DNA of 64,000 bases from Corynebacterium atypicum (GCF_000732945.1 NZ_CP008944.1:434001-498000); one strand, 5' to 3'; counted from the first letter of the stretch, positions 9,542-18,577 are shown. Translations and numbers: made by a program. Notes: generated by a model not told the origin, from the letters alone.

Positions 9542-10620
9542 AGCCGCACCAGCTTCCGCTTGCTCAGCAGCCAGAGCATGAACGGCGCGCCGACAAAGGC
9601 TAGCGTGATGCCCACCTGGAGCTCCCCGGGTCGGGCGATGACGCGCCCGACGACGTCGGCAAGCAACAGCACAGCGGCCCCCGCCAGCGCGCTGTACGCT
9701 GCGATCCACCGGTAGTCGGGGCCGGTGAGCGCGCGGGCCAAGTGGGGGACCATAAGTCCAACGAAAGCGATGGGGCCCGCCGCCGCGGTGGCGGCCGCGG
9801 CGAGCACGGCGATAAGCAGCATCCCGAGCCACCGGCTCAACGTCGTGTTCACTCCCAGCGAGCTGGCCACGTCGTCGCCGAGGCTGAGCAAGTTGAGCTG
9901 GCGGGTGGTAGCCAGCCCGGCGGCCAGCGCTACCGCGATGACTGGCGCGACCGCGGCGGTCACCTCCAGGCCGTGGCCGGCCACCGATCCCACCACCCAG
10001 AACCGCAGGCGATTGAGCGAGTCGTTGTCCAGCAACACGATGGCTGAGGTCAGCGCCTGCAGCACGGCGGCCAGCGCGGCGCCGCCCAGGATGATCGTCA
10101 TCGGGTTCTTCGCCCCGCCGCTGGCCGTGGTCAGCGCGAACACCAAGGCCGTGGCGGCCAGCGCTCCGCCAAAGGCGACCAGCATCGTCACCCACATCGA
10201 GCTGGGTCCAATGGCGGCCCCGACGAGTACCACTGCAAAGGCGGCGCCCGCGGAGATACCCAGCAGCGAGGGATCGGCCAGCGGGTTGCGGGTATGGCCC
10301 TGAATAAGAGTGCCGGCCACGCCGAGGGCCGCCCCGACGAGGATCGCAAGCGCGGTCCGTGGGATCCTGAGCTGAGCGATGATGTAGGCGTCGGAGGCGG
10401 GATCGAGGAGCTCCGGGTGCGCGCCCGCGGCCAGGGCTGTGGCGATCTCCCCGTAGACGTGGTCCAGCGGGATTGGCCGAGAACCAAACGCCAGGGATAG
10501 TCCGACAGCCACGGCTAGCGCCGCGAGCAGCAGGGCCAGCCCGGCGGCGCGCCGGGTACCGCGCCTGGAGGTCGAGGCCGGCGCATCCTTTCTGGATGCC
10601 GAAGCCAAATTTGAAGGCAT
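9538..10620 (-). CDS. Iron-siderophore ABC transporter permease (FecCD family, first subunit)
   Basis: First gene of the transport operon, encoding a 360-residue FecCD permease. Landmarks are GTLIQGHTRNPLADPSLLGISAGA and GPIAFVGLMVPHLARALTG, both conserved in the family, with repeated hydrophobic helices. ATG at 10620 is preceded by AGGATAACCTG, which supplies the ribosome site. A DtxR-like box covers that ribosome site directly, so iron could block both transcription and initiation-region access. Stop overlaps the next start (ATGA). Confidence 0.94.
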   Translation of the reverse strand: MPSNLASASRKDAPASTSRRGTRRAAGLALLLAALAVAVGLSLAFGSRPIPLDHVYGEIATALAAGAHPELLDPASDAYIIAQLRIPRTALAILVGAALGVAGTLIQGHTRNPLADPSLLGISAGAAFAVVLVGAAIGPSSMWVTMLVAFGGALAATALVFALTTASGGAKNPMTIILGGAALAAVLQALTSAIVLLDNDSLNRLRFWVVGSVAGHGLEVTAAVAPVIAVALAAGLATTRQLNLLSLGDDVASSLGVNTTLSRWLGMLLIAVLAAAATAAAGPIAFVGLMVPHLARALTGPDYRWIAAYSALAGAAVLLLADVVGRVIARPGELQVGITLAFVGAPFMLWLLSKRKLVRL

Positions 10621-10638
10621 CAGGTTATCCTATCTTAA
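10620..10638. promoter_or_regulatory. DtxR-like iron box touching the permease start codon
   Basis: Fifteen of 19 positions match TWAGGTWAGSCTWACCTWA by hand alignment. The box starts at the first base of the permease start codon and covers its ribosome site. This position is unusually downstream for a repressor box and suggests either a very short leader or blocking of elongation. Confidence 0.5.
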
Positions 10639-10717
10639 GGTCGCCTTCAGATTGCGAGGGGGAAAGCGCGGGCGATGAGACGCCGGCCCGGGCCGCCGGA
10701 AACGGGCGTGTGCCAGC

Positions 10718-10749
10718 TTGACCAGCGGTGCACCCCAGTGGTTTAATAT
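10718..10749 (+). promoter_or_regulatory. Candidate promoter for rplN-rplX-rplE
   Basis: TTGACC at 10718 is followed after 18-20 bases by TTTAATAT, giving a plausible -35/-10 pair about 200 bp before rplN. The rest of the 316-base gap between the permease and rplN shows no gene. Confidence 0.4.
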
Positions 10750-10954
10750 CCGGGTTGCCTTTGTTCAGCCGGTCTGCGCGGTGCGTTCCGAGCCGCGCGT
10801 TGACCACCTGCCGGGGCCTGGCGGCGCGGATAACGCATTCCGTTGCCTTCTACCCCGCCGCCGTGCAGGCGGGACGAGGCACAGCAAGTTCAGTAGACCG
10901 CGTGCGTCTAGGACGGAAATCTAACGCACATTAATCCAGGTCAAGGAGACCCCA

Positions 10955-11323
10955 GTGATTCAACAGGAATCGCGTCTGAAGGTCGCCGACAACACCGGTG
11001 CCCGGGAAATCCTGGTCATCCGAGTTCTCGGCGGATCCACCCGACGCTTCGCTGGCATCGGCGATACGGTCGTCGCGACCGTCAAGCACGCCACCCCCTC
11101 CGGCAACGTCAAGGCCGGTGAAGTGGTGAAGGCCGTCATCGTGCGCGCGAAGAAGGAGACCCGTCGTAAGGACGGCTCCTACATCGCCTTCGATGAGAAC
11201 GCCGCCGTGCTCATCCGCAACGACAACGAGCCGCGCGGGACCCGCATCTTCGGGCCCGTCGCTCGCGAGCTGCGCGACAAGAAGTTCATGAAGATTATTT
11301 CGCTGGCACCGGAGGTGATCTAG
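10955..11323 (+). CDS. rplN: 50S ribosomal protein L14
   Basis: Large-subunit protein L14, 122 residues, the usual length. It begins [16 protein letters not shown], the diagnostic L14 opening, and carries [20 protein letters not shown] and the C-terminal [26 protein letters not shown] start with AAGGAG eight bases upstream. It leads a three-gene operon with rplX and rplE; the upstream S10-type genes are not in the window, so a promoter directly upstream is likely. Confidence 0.98.
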   Translation: MIQQESRLKVADNTGAREILVIRVLGGSTRRFAGIGDTVVATVKHATPSGNVKAGEVVKAVIVRAKKETRRKDGSYIAFDENAAVLIRNDNEPRGTRIFGPVARELRDKKFMKIISLAPEVI

Positions 11324-11638
11324 GTGAAGATCCACAAGGGCGATACTGTCCTCGTTATCTCCGGGCCCGATAAGGGTGCTCGGGGCAAGGTCATCGAGGC
11401 CTACCCCAAGCGCGAGCGTGTCCTGGTCGAGGGTGTCAACCGCATCAAGAAGCACGTGGCCAATTCGGCTCCGGAGCGCGGCGCCGAATCCGGTGGGATT
11501 GTGACCCAGGAGGCCCCCATCCACGTCTCGAACGTGATGGTGATCGACTCGGACGGTAACCCGACCCGCGTCGGCTACCGGTTCGACGAGAACGGCCGGA
11601 AGGTCCGCATCTCGAAGCGCAACGGGAAGGACATCTAA
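11324..11638 (+). CDS. rplX: 50S ribosomal protein L24
   Basis: L24, 104 residues, an assembly-initiating 23S rRNA-binding protein with an N-terminal KOW motif ([20 protein letters not shown]). It ends with the conserved [19 protein letters not shown]. The GTG start follows the rplN stop directly (TAG GTG), which suggests translational coupling. Confidence 0.98.
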   Translation: MKIHKGDTVLVISGPDKGARGKVIEAYPKRERVLVEGVNRIKKHVANSAPERGAESGGIVTQEAPIHVSNVMVIDSDGNPTRVGYRFDENGRKVRISKRNGKDI

Positions 11639-12223
11639 ATGGCTGAGAACTACACCCCGCGCCTGAAGTCCGTGTACCGGGACGAGGTTCGCGGCAAGTT
11701 GCAGGAAAAGTATGGCTACGAGAACGTCATGCAGATTCCTGGCCTGACCAAGATCGTGGTCAACATGGGCATCGGCGACGCCGCTCGCGATTCCAAGCTG
11801 ATTAACGGCGCCATCGAGGACCTCACCGCGATCACCGGCCAGAAGCCGCAGATCCGCCGGGCGCGCAAGTCCATCGCTAACTTCAAGCTGCGCGAGGGCA
11901 TGCCCATCGGCGTCAAGGCCACCCTGCGTGGCGACCGCATGTGGGAGTTCCTCGATCGCCTGCTCACGGTGGCCCTGCCGCGTATTCGTGACTTCCGCGG
12001 TCTCTCGGACAAGCAGTTCGACGGCAACGGCAACTACACGTTCGGCCTGACCGAGCAGACCATGTTCTACGAGATCGACGTAGACAAGATCGACCGCCCC
12101 CGCGGTATGGACATCACTCTGGTGACCACCGCCATCGACGACGAGGAAGGCCGCTCGCTGCTGCGCCTCTTGGGCTTCCCCTTCGTGGATAAGGACGGCC
12201 GCATGCAGGCGCGCGAGGCCTAA
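11639..12223 (+). CDS. rplE: 50S ribosomal protein L5
   Basis: L5 binds 5S rRNA and contacts the P-site tRNA. The 194-residue sequence has [40 protein letters not shown] and the late [10 protein letters not shown], all typical of L5. It has a short N-terminal extension as in other actinobacteria. ATG directly follows the rplX stop. A strong terminator after it ends this part of the ribosomal operon, so rpsH and following genes need their own promoter. Confidence 0.98.
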   Translation: MAENYTPRLKSVYRDEVRGKLQEKYGYENVMQIPGLTKIVVNMGIGDAARDSKLINGAIEDLTAITGQKPQIRRARKSIANFKLREGMPIGVKATLRGDRMWEFLDRLLTVALPRIRDFRGLSDKQFDGNGNYTFGLTEQTMFYEIDVDKIDRPRGMDITLVTTAIDDEEGRSLLRLLGFPFVDKDGRMQAREA

Positions 12224-12269
12224 GGGATATACCCGTTTCGCGCCCTGTGGCTGAAGGGCCGAAGAAGCT

Positions 12270-12297
12270 CCGCTACCTGACGGTAGCGGGGTTTTTT
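12270..12297 (+). terminator. Rho-independent terminator after rplE
   Basis: Perfect 8-bp stem CCGCTACC/GGTAGCGG with a TGAC loop, followed by GGTTTTTT. It separates the rplN-rplE operon from focA. Confidence 0.9.
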
Positions 12298-12348
12298 ACG
12301 GCTAGAATTACCTGGAAATTTGCTGAAAAAAGAGGGGATAGTTAGGTA

Positions 12349-13134
12349 ATGAGTTTGAACGAATCCGCAGGTGCCGCGGTCACCAAGAAAGTTACGCTCT
12401 TCGATCACGGCCTCGGGCGCTTCTGCGTGCGCGCCATCCTGGCCGGGGTCTACCTGACCCTGGGCACGGCCTTCGCCGGTGTCGCGGGCCAGGCCGTGGA
12501 CGTTCACGCACCAGGGTTGGGCACCATAGTCTTCGCGCTGCTGTTCGGCCTGGGCCTGTTCAGCATCATCATCCTGAACGCCGAATTGGCCACCGGCGAC
12601 ATGATGTACATGGTCTACGGGGCCACGCAGAAAAAGGTCGGCTGGCCCAAGGCGTTCCTGGTCATCGCGGTGGCCACGCTGGCCAACCTCGTCGGCGCCA
12701 TCGTGATCGCCGCCATCCTGGCATATTCCGCTAAATTCTCCAGCATGGGCCCGGATCACCTGATAGCCACCCTGGTTGACGGCAAACTGGCCAAGACCCC
12801 GCTGCAGTTACTGCTCGAAGCCATCGCGGCAAACTTCGTGGTGAACATGGGCGTGGTAGGCGCGATCTTTGCCAAAGAGATCGTCAGCAAGTTCTTCGTG
12901 CTCGTGCCGATCATTGCCATCTTCGTCGGCCTCGGCCTCGAGCACGTCATCGCCAACTTCTCGCTGATGACCATCACCCTGTTTGCCGCTGACCCGCTGC
13001 CGGCGCACATGAGCGCAGCTTCCGTCGCCCTGAACTGGGTGATCGTGTGGATCGGCAACGTCATCGGCGGCGGCTTCTTGATTGGCGGCGTCTACGCCTG
13101 GTTGAACAAGGGGCCAGAAGGATATCGCGACTAG
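12349..13134 (+). CDS. Formate/nitrite transporter family channel (FocA/NirC type)
   Basis: Six-helix membrane channel of the FNT family, 261 residues, moving formate, nitrite or a related monovalent anion. Family landmarks include the first re-entrant-type segment NAELATGDMMYMVYG, the NFVVNMGVVGAI helix and GLGLEHVIANFS, which holds the conserved central His. ATG start is preceded by AGAGGGGATAG. It stands alone on the plus strand, converging on fdhD with a 4-base stop overlap. Formate is the likeliest substrate given FdhD next door, but no formate dehydrogenase gene is visible in the window. Confidence 0.88.
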   Translation: MSLNESAGAAVTKKVTLFDHGLGRFCVRAILAGVYLTLGTAFAGVAGQAVDVHAPGLGTIVFALLFGLGLFSIIILNAELATGDMMYMVYGATQKKVGWPKAFLVIAVATLANLVGAIVIAAILAYSAKFSSMGPDHLIATLVDGKLAKTPLQLLLEAIAANFVVNMGVVGAIFAKEIVSKFFVLVPIIAIFVGLGLEHVIANFSLMTITLFAADPLPAHMSAASVALNWVIVWIGNVIGGGFLIGGVYAWLNKGPEGYRD

Positions 13135-13988
13135 CCCTGCTTCAGGGCGCCGGAATAGAGGTTAAAACGGTTGCCCCGGGTAAAGCCCGTGAGCGCCAGG
13201 CCCGCCTCGCGGGCGAGTTCGACGGCCAGGGAGCTGGCCGCTGAGACGGCGACTAACGCGGAGAAACCCGCGGTGACCGCCTTTTGCACGAGTTCGAAGC
13301 TGGCCCGGGAGCTCATCACCAGGATCATGTTGTCCGCCGGCAGCTGGCCCTGACGCAATAGCGCGCCGATCACCTTGTCGGCCGCGTTGTGCCGGCCGAT
13401 GTCCTCCCTGGTGACCACGGGCTCGCCGGCGGCCGTGAAGGCGCCGGCCGCGTGGATCCCGCCGGTCTTGCGGAACGCCTTCTGCTCGGCGCGAAGCCGA
13501 TCGGGCAGCTGGACCACGAGCTCCGGGTCCAGCTTCAGTGGGGTAATCGGCGGGCGGGGCTTGCCAAGCACCTGGGCGATCGACGTCGATCCGCATACCC
13601 CACACGCCGAGCTCGTGGGTAGCCCGCGGATGAACTCCGGGGCGAGCGGTTCGGGGCGCGTAAGATCGAATTCCAGTACGTTGTAGGTGTTGCGCCCGTC
13701 CGCCCCTGTCGCACCCGCGCAGTACCGGGCCTCGGCAACCTCGTCGGCGCTGGCGATAACGCCTTCGGAGTAAAGCAGGCCGTGGACCAGGTCGAGATCG
13801 GCCCCCGGGGTGCGCATCGTGGTGGTGAGCACCTGGCCGCCCATCCGAATCTCGAGCGGCTCCTCGCCGGTAACGAGGTCGGCACGGGTATCCGTGACCA
13901 CCCTGGCCCGGCTGGTGCCCGCTGCGTCTGGCGCGGCGTCGTGAAGCTCGACGCGCGTGACCGCAAACGAGGGGGTGATGCGCCCCAC
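13131..13988 (-). CDS. fdhD: Formate dehydrogenase accessory sulfurtransferase FdhD
   Basis: FdhD transfers sulfur from a cysteine desulfurase to the molybdenum/tungsten cofactor of formate dehydrogenase. The catalytic CGVCG motif is present (Cys129 and Cys132 from the chosen start), as are EEPLEIRMGG, TPGADLDLVHGLLYSEG and REDIGRHNAADKVIG. I chose GTG at 13988, with AGGAGG seven bases upstream; it overlaps the last base of the preceding gene's stop. That gives 285 residues, normal for the family. The gene pairs with the small upstream gene; the expected dehydrogenase partner must lie elsewhere. Confidence 0.95.
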   Translation of the reverse strand: MGRITPSFAVTRVELHDAAPDAAGTSRARVVTDTRADLVTGEEPLEIRMGGQVLTTTMRTPGADLDLVHGLLYSEGVIASADEVAEARYCAGATGADGRNTYNVLEFDLTRPEPLAPEFIRGLPTSSACGVCGSTSIAQVLGKPRPPITPLKLDPELVVQLPDRLRAEQKAFRKTGGIHAAGAFTAAGEPVVTREDIGRHNAADKVIGALLRQGQLPADNMILVMSSRASFELVQKAVTAGFSALVAVSAASSLAVELAREAGLALTGFTRGNRFNLYSGALKQG

Positions 13989-14302
13989 TAGTCCTCCTTC
14001 TCCGAGTCCTCGGCCTGCGCCCACTCATGAAGCAGCGGCTGCAGCTCAGCTATCTTCGCGCGCACCAGTTCCGTGGTCTCCTCCGGGGAGGCAGCGGCGC
14101 TCAGCTCGCGCCCGGCGGCTATGCCGACCAAAAACGACGTCAGCGGGGCGGCCGGCCGGGACGGGCCATGCGCGACGTCGCGAGTCAAGTCCAGCAGATC
14201 CCTGATCACCGGGGTGAGCGCGTCCGGGGCGACGCCGAGCTGCGTGGCGGCCTCGACAAGCCACTTGTGCGCTGTGTGAACGGCCTGTGGATCCTTAGCC
14301 AT
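13988..14302 (-). CDS. Small DUF6457-like protein upstream of fdhD
   Basis: Predicted 104-residue soluble, mostly helical protein, starting MAKDPQAVHTAHKWLVEAA and ending in an acidic tail. It resembles the small DUF6457 proteins often encoded next to molybdenum-cofactor or formate-dehydrogenase genes in actinobacteria; its biochemical role is unknown. I preferred ATG at 14302, where GGAAGGA lies upstream and the family sequence begins, over an upstream in-frame start. Its stop overlaps the fdhD start by one base, so the two are coupled and probably act on the same enzyme. Confidence 0.7.
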   Translation of the reverse strand: MAKDPQAVHTAHKWLVEAATQLGVAPDALTPVIRDLLDLTRDVAHGPSRPAAPLTSFLVGIAAGRELSAAASPEETTELVRAKIAELQPLLHEWAQAEDSEKED

Positions 14303-14673
14303 CTGGGTAACATCCTTCCTAAAAACCAAGCTTCCCCTCATGCTAACCCCGCCGCGCGCCGCAGGTTGCTGGCCCAGCATGGGCGCTGGCGGGGCGGAAG
14401 GCGAACGGATGCGGTGTGACTTGCGTTGTTCGGCGCGAGGAAGCTAGGCTAATCAGCCGGTCTTTATGCGCCTGTGGCGTAAGGCCAATCAAGTACATAC
14501 ATCCTACTTTGTTGTAGGCCCCCCGCCGATATAGCGGACCGCGCGGACGAAGGGTAGCGAGCGGACAGGCTACTGAGCCTGATCAAGCGCAAGTAGCCCG
14601 AGATAACGCACGGAAAACGCTTGGGTGGGGTTCGTCTTTTGGAACCGCAACGAGAAAGGCAACGGTCAACTTT
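14303..14673. other. Non-coding gap before rpsH operon
   Basis: About 370 bases without a convincing gene. It must hold divergent promoters for the fdhD pair and for rpsH. I saw a small CTAC-TTTGTT-GTAG hairpin near 14508-14521 but no clear -35/-10 pair, so I place no promoter. Confidence 0.4.
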
Positions 14674-15072
14674 ATGACCATGACTGATCCTATTGCCGAC
14701 ATGCTCTCGCGGGTGCGCAACGCGACCAGCGCGCACCACGAGAGCGTGTCGATGCCGTCCGCCAAGATCAAGGCCAACATTGCCGAGATCCTCAAGCAGG
14801 AGGGCTACATCGCTGACTACACCGTCGAGGACGCTCGCGTGGGCAAGACCCTCTCGATCGACCTCAAGTACGGCCCGAAGCGTGAGAGCTCCATCGCGGG
14901 GCTGCGCCGCGTGTCCAAGCCTGGTCTTCGTATCTACGCCAAGTCCACCGAGCTGCCTCAGGTGCTCGGCGGGCTGGGCATCGCGATCATCTCGACCTCT
15001 CAGGGTCTGATGACTGACCGGCAGGCTAAAGAGAAGCGTGTGGGCGGGGAAGTCCTCGCCTACATCTGGTAA
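14674..15072 (+). CDS. rpsH: 30S ribosomal protein S8
   Basis: S8, 132 residues, a primary 16S rRNA binder. It begins [17 protein letters not shown] and ends with [22 protein letters not shown], both diagnostic. First gene of the second ribosomal block (rpsH-rplF-rplR-rpsE-rpmD-rplO), with a long leader of unknown content upstream. Confidence 0.98.
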   Translation: MTMTDPIADMLSRVRNATSAHHESVSMPSAKIKANIAEILKQEGYIADYTVEDARVGKTLSIDLKYGPKRESSIAGLRRVSKPGLRIYAKSTELPQVLGGLGIAIISTSQGLMTDRQAKEKRVGGEVLAYIW

Positions 15073-15090
15073 GGGAAGGGGGAGTAACAA

Positions 15091-15627
15091 ATGTCGCGTG
15101 TCGGTAAAGCTCCAATTACCGTTCCCAACGGCGTCGAGGTCTCCATTGAGGGGCAAGACGTCGAGGTCAAGGGCCCGAAGGGGACCCTTTCTCTCGTGCT
15201 GCCCGAGCCGATCACCGCTGCGGTCGAAGACGGCGTGATTCGGGTCGAGCGCCCGGACGATGACCGCAAGAGTCGTTCACTGCACGGCCTGTCGCGCTCG
15301 CTGATCAACAACTGCGTCGTCGGCGTGACCGAGGGCTACACCATCAAGATGGAAATCTTCGGCGTCGGCTACCGCGTCCAGGCCAAGGGCAAGGACCTCG
15401 AGTTCTCGCTCGGTTACTCGCACCCGGTGCTCATCGAGGCTCCGGAGGGGATCACTTTCGCCGTCGACGGCACGACGAAGTTCTCCATCTCTGGTATTGA
15501 CAAGCAGCAGGTCGGCCAGCTCGCCGCTAACATCCGTCGTCTGCGTCGCAACGACCCGTACAAGGGCAAGGGCATTCGCTACGAGAGTGAGCAGGTCCGT
15601 CGCAAGGTCGGAAAGACGGGTAAGTAA
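15091..15627 (+). CDS. rplF: 50S ribosomal protein L6
   Basis: L6, 178 residues, with two related alpha/beta domains. It starts [17 protein letters not shown] and ends [27 protein letters not shown], typical of bacterial L6. GGGGGAG precedes the ATG; 18 bases separate it from rpsH, in the same operon. Confidence 0.98.
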   Translation: MSRVGKAPITVPNGVEVSIEGQDVEVKGPKGTLSLVLPEPITAAVEDGVIRVERPDDDRKSRSLHGLSRSLINNCVVGVTEGYTIKMEIFGVGYRVQAKGKDLEFSLGYSHPVLIEAPEGITFAVDGTTKFSISGIDKQQVGQLAANIRRLRRNDPYKGKGIRYESEQVRRKVGKTGK

Positions 15628-15629
15628 GC

Positions 15630-16037
15630 ATGAGCAACACCGCAGAGAACAAGAAGAAGCGCACCCCGGTGGGTCAGGACATTTCGACGCGTCGTCGCAT
15701 CGCCCGCGCCCGTCGTCACGCTCGTGTGCGCAAGAACCTTCGCGGCACCCCCGAGGCCCCGCGCCTGGTGGTGCACCGCTCCTCGCGTCACATGCACGCC
15801 CAGATCATCGACGACACAGTGGGCCACACGCTGGCCGCTGCGTCGACGGTCGAGTCGCAGCTGCGTGACCTCGAGGGCGACAAGAAAGCCAAGGCCGCCA
15901 AGGTTGGCGAGCTCATCGCTGCGCGGGCCAAGGAAGCCGGCATCGAGCGCGTCGTGTTCGACCGCGCAGGCTACAAGTATCACGGCCGCGTGGCCGCGCT
16001 TGCTGAGGCCGCCCGCGAAGGTGGGTTGAAGTTCTAA
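15630..16037 (+). CDS. rplR: 50S ribosomal protein L18
   Basis: L18, 135 residues, binding 5S rRNA. Landmarks are the basic [17 protein letters not shown], then [19 protein letters not shown] and the C-terminal [27 protein letters not shown]. Its start lies two bases after the rplF stop. Confidence 0.98.
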   Translation: MSNTAENKKKRTPVGQDISTRRRIARARRHARVRKNLRGTPEAPRLVVHRSSRHMHAQIIDDTVGHTLAAASTVESQLRDLEGDKKAKAAKVGELIAARAKEAGIERVVFDRAGYKYHGRVAALAEAAREGGLKF

Positions 16038-16077
16038 TGACCGCAACCGCAACGAACATCTACGGAAGGATCGCGTA

Positions 16078-16713
16078 ATGCCGGGACGTGAACGGCGTGA
16101 CGGCGGACGCTCCGCCGAAGACAACAAGAAGAACAACCAGCGCGGCGAGCGCCGCGACCGCCGCGGCGGCCGGAACAACCGCCGGCAGCAGGACGAGCGG
16201 GACAAGTACATCGAGCGCGTGGTGACCATCAACCGCGTCTCGAAGGTGGTCAAGGGCGGCCGCCGGTTCAGCTTCACCGCGCTCGTCATCGTCGGCGACG
16301 GCCAGGGCCTGGTCGGCGTCGGCTACGGCAAGGCCAAGGAAGTCCCCGCAGCCATCCAGAAGGGCTCTGAGGAGGCGCGCAAGAACTTCTTCCGCGTGCC
16401 GATGGTCGGCGGCACGATCACACACGAGGTGATCGGCGAGGATTCGGCCGGCAAGGTGCTGCTGAAGCCGGCAGCCCCCGGTACCGGTGTGATCGCCGGT
16501 GGCGCCGCCCGCCCGGTGCTGGAATGCGCCGGCGTGCAGGACGTCCTGTCGAAGTCCCTGGGCTCGGGCAACGCCATTAACGTGGTGCACGCCACCGTTG
16601 CCGGCCTGAAGTCGCTGGTGCGCCCCGAGGAAGTCGCCGCTCGCCGCGGCAAGGCCCTCGAGGAGATCGCCCCAGCCCGTATGCTGCGCGCTCGCGCTGG
16701 ACAGGAGGCCTAA
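16078..16713 (+). CDS. rpsE: 30S ribosomal protein S5
   Basis: S5, 211 residues, involved in decoding fidelity. A long Arg/Gly/Asn-rich N-terminal extension (about residues 1-45) precedes the conserved core with [19 protein letters not shown] and [14 protein letters not shown]. Such extensions are usual in actinobacterial S5. GGAAGGA lies before the ATG at 16078. Confidence 0.98.
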   Translation: MPGRERRDGGRSAEDNKKNNQRGERRDRRGGRNNRRQQDERDKYIERVVTINRVSKVVKGGRRFSFTALVIVGDGQGLVGVGYGKAKEVPAAIQKGSEEARKNFFRVPMVGGTITHEVIGEDSAGKVLLKPAAPGTGVIAGGAARPVLECAGVQDVLSKSLGSGNAINVVHATVAGLKSLVRPEEVAARRGKALEEIAPARMLRARAGQEA

Positions 16714-16716
16714 GCG

Positions 16717-16902
16717 ATGGCTCTGAAAATCACGCAGACCCGCGGCCGGGTGGGGCTGAGGCCCAATCAGCGCGCCAACCTTGAGGCCTTGGGCCTCAAG
16801 CGCCCGCACCAGAGCGTCATCCGCGAGGACAGCAAGTCCGTGCGCGGAATGATCAACAAGGTGCGCCACCTCGTCGCCGTTGAAGAAGTGGCAGGGGAGT
16901 AG
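16717..16902 (+). CDS. rpmD: 50S ribosomal protein L30
   Basis: L30, 61 residues, with the family line [20 protein letters not shown] and [13 protein letters not shown]. Its ATG follows the rpsE stop by three bases, so the genes are coupled. Confidence 0.97.
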   Translation: MALKITQTRGRVGLRPNQRANLEALGLKRPHQSVIREDSKSVRGMINKVRHLVAVEEVAGE

Positions 16903-16909
16903 GTAAATC

Positions 16910-17368
16910 ATGAGCGAAATCATCAAGCTCCACGATCTGCGCCCGGCGAAGGGCGCAAACAAGCCGAAGACCCGCAAGGGCCGCGGCGAGGCGTCGAAGG
17001 GTAAGACCGCAGGCCGCGGCACCAAGGGCACCGGTGCCCGCAAGAACGTCGCCGCGGGCTTTGAGGGCGGCCAGATGCCGATTCACATGCGGCTGCCCAA
17101 GCTCAAGGGCTTCCGCAACCCGAACAAGGTCTACTACCAGGTGGTCAACGTGGGCGACCTGGCCAAGGCCTTCCCGGAGGGCGGCGAGGTCAGCGCGGCT
17201 GACATCGTCGCTAGCGGCCTGGTCCGCCCCAGGAAGCCGATCAAGGTGTTGGGGCAGGGCGAGATCTCGGTGGCGCTCAACGTCACCGCCTCGAAGTTCT
17301 CCAGCTCTGCCGTAGAGAAGATCGAGGCCGCCGGCGGCTCTGTGACCGCCACCAACTCCAAGAAGTAG
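16910..17368 (+). CDS. rplO: 50S ribosomal protein L15
   Basis: L15, 152 residues. The Gly/Lys-rich N-terminal arm ([21 protein letters not shown]) and [19 protein letters not shown] are diagnostic. It closes this ribosomal block and is followed by a terminator; secY, which often follows directly, is instead about 1.2 kb away behind an opposing gene. Confidence 0.98.
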   Translation: MSEIIKLHDLRPAKGANKPKTRKGRGEASKGKTAGRGTKGTGARKNVAAGFEGGQMPIHMRLPKLKGFRNPNKVYYQVVNVGDLAKAFPEGGEVSAADIVASGLVRPRKPIKVLGQGEISVALNVTASKFSSSAVEKIEAAGGSVTATNSKK

Positions 17369-17407
17369 TGCGACAGCCGCGTTGAGCGGCTCACGCCTAC
17401 TGCTTCT

Positions 17408-17443
17408 AGGGCCCGCGCCAGCACCGGCTGGGGCGGGCCCTTT
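17408..17443 (+). terminator. Terminator after rplO
   Basis: Inverted repeat AGGGCCCGC ... GCGGGCCCT with a GC-rich loop, followed by only a short TTT. It ends the rpsH-rplO operon. Confidence 0.7.
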
Positions 17444-17524
17444 GGTGTATCTGGCCTCTCGAGGCCTGTCGGGCCCGAGGCCACCTGGGCGCTGTCGCGT
17501 GCCGGGAGCCCCGGCGGGCCGAAG

Positions 17525-18256
17525 CTAAGCGGTGGCCGACGTGGCCGGGCAGCCTACCCCGATGTCGTCCAGGAGCCCGCGGATCAGGCCGATGAGCTCG
17601 TCGCGGATCTCGCGGACCTCGGAAAGAGGCCGGCCCTCCGGGTCGCTGACCTGCCAATTGACGTAGCGATCGGCCGGAACGTCGGGGATCTCGTCGGTGT
17701 CGTCACCCATGAGCACCACGACGTCGGCGCGGTGCACGGTGCGGGGGACGAGGTGGATCTGCGCGAGGTGACCCGTGGGCAAGCCCTTTTCTTCCAGCGC
17801 CTCGATCACTGTCTGGTTGATGCCGGCGGTGGGGCTGATCCCGATCTCGCGGACGGCGACGTCGTCTCCAGCCAGATGCTGGGTGATGGAGGCCGCCAGC
17901 TGGGTCCTGCCGGCGTTATGCCGGGAGGCGAAGACGATCTCGGGCCGCGGGTGGGCCTCGGGGTCCGCGGCCACAAGCGCCCGTTCGAGCCGCTCGGTCG
18001 CGGCTCGCTCCACGAGGGTGGGCAGAAAAGTGCGAACCGTGGCTGGCTCGGATTCCGCGATGGCGGTGTCGAGAGCGCTATTGATCGTGTCTTCGTCGAT
18101 GCGGTGCCCGAACCGGCGCAGCAGATCGCGGCGGACGTTATCAAACTGCGTGGCCAGAAATCCGGTAGTCTGCGCGTGCGGCGCGGGGCCGGCTGCGCGC
18201 GGTCGGTCCTGGTGCTGGGACGAGTCTGTCGGGCGCTGGGTGGGCGTACTCATCAC
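17525..18256 (-). CDS. Arsenate reductase/LMW-PTP-like protein with catalytic Cys replaced by Ser
   Basis: 243 residues. Residues about 30-100 form a helical N-terminal domain like that of corynebacterial ArsC1'-type arsenate reductases; residues about 105-240 form a low-molecular-weight phosphatase fold. The phosphate-binding loop normally reads C-x5-R. Here it reads S-R-H-N-A-G-R at residues 111-117, encoded TCC, so the nucleophilic Cys is missing while Arg117 and the loop shape stay. The late WQVSDPEGRPL segment keeps the Asp-Pro expected for the general acid. Standard reductase or phosphatase chemistry is therefore not expected. GTG at 18256 has AGGAAGG upstream; ATG at 18253 is an alternative. 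Single gene between two ribosomal blocks. Confidence 0.82.
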   Translation of the reverse strand: MMSTPTQRPTDSSQHQDRPRAAGPAPHAQTTGFLATQFDNVRRDLLRRFGHRIDEDTINSALDTAIAESEPATVRTFLPTLVERAATERLERALVAADPEAHPRPEIVFASRHNAGRTQLAASITQHLAGDDVAVREIGISPTAGINQTVIEALEEKGLPTGHLAQIHLVPRTVHRADVVVLMGDDTDEIPDVPADRYVNWQVSDPEGRPLSEVREIRDELIGLIRGLLDDIGVGCPATSATA

Positions 18257-18577
18257 GGTGCTGGCCTTCCTGGTAAGGATCCTGCTGGTGATTAACCTTG
18301 AGTTAACTTTATCTTAACCAAATATCTCGCGAGCCGCGTCGGAGTGATCACTGCGAACTAATCGGAAGCGTGGGCACCCTAAGTAAAAGGAGCGGGGACG
18401 GCTGGCGCAGAATGGTGCGGCTGGTAGGGTAGGAGAGTCCATTGTGTCCGCCCGTCCCGTTGCCTGGAAAGCTGCGGGGCATTGAATACAGTTTTCGCAC
18501 GTCAGAGCGTGGCTGGCCGGAGCTCAACGCCCGGGCCAGCCGATGGGTGCTCGACGACGCGAAAGCCAGGAGGGTTT
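18257..18577. other. Divergent intergenic region arsC-like / secY
   Basis: About 320 bases. AT-rich 18290-18322 carries three TTAAC-type half-sites (TTAACC, TTAACT, TTAACC), a possible operator or promoter for the arsC-like gene. Nothing else is recognisable; the secY leader follows. Confidence 0.35.
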
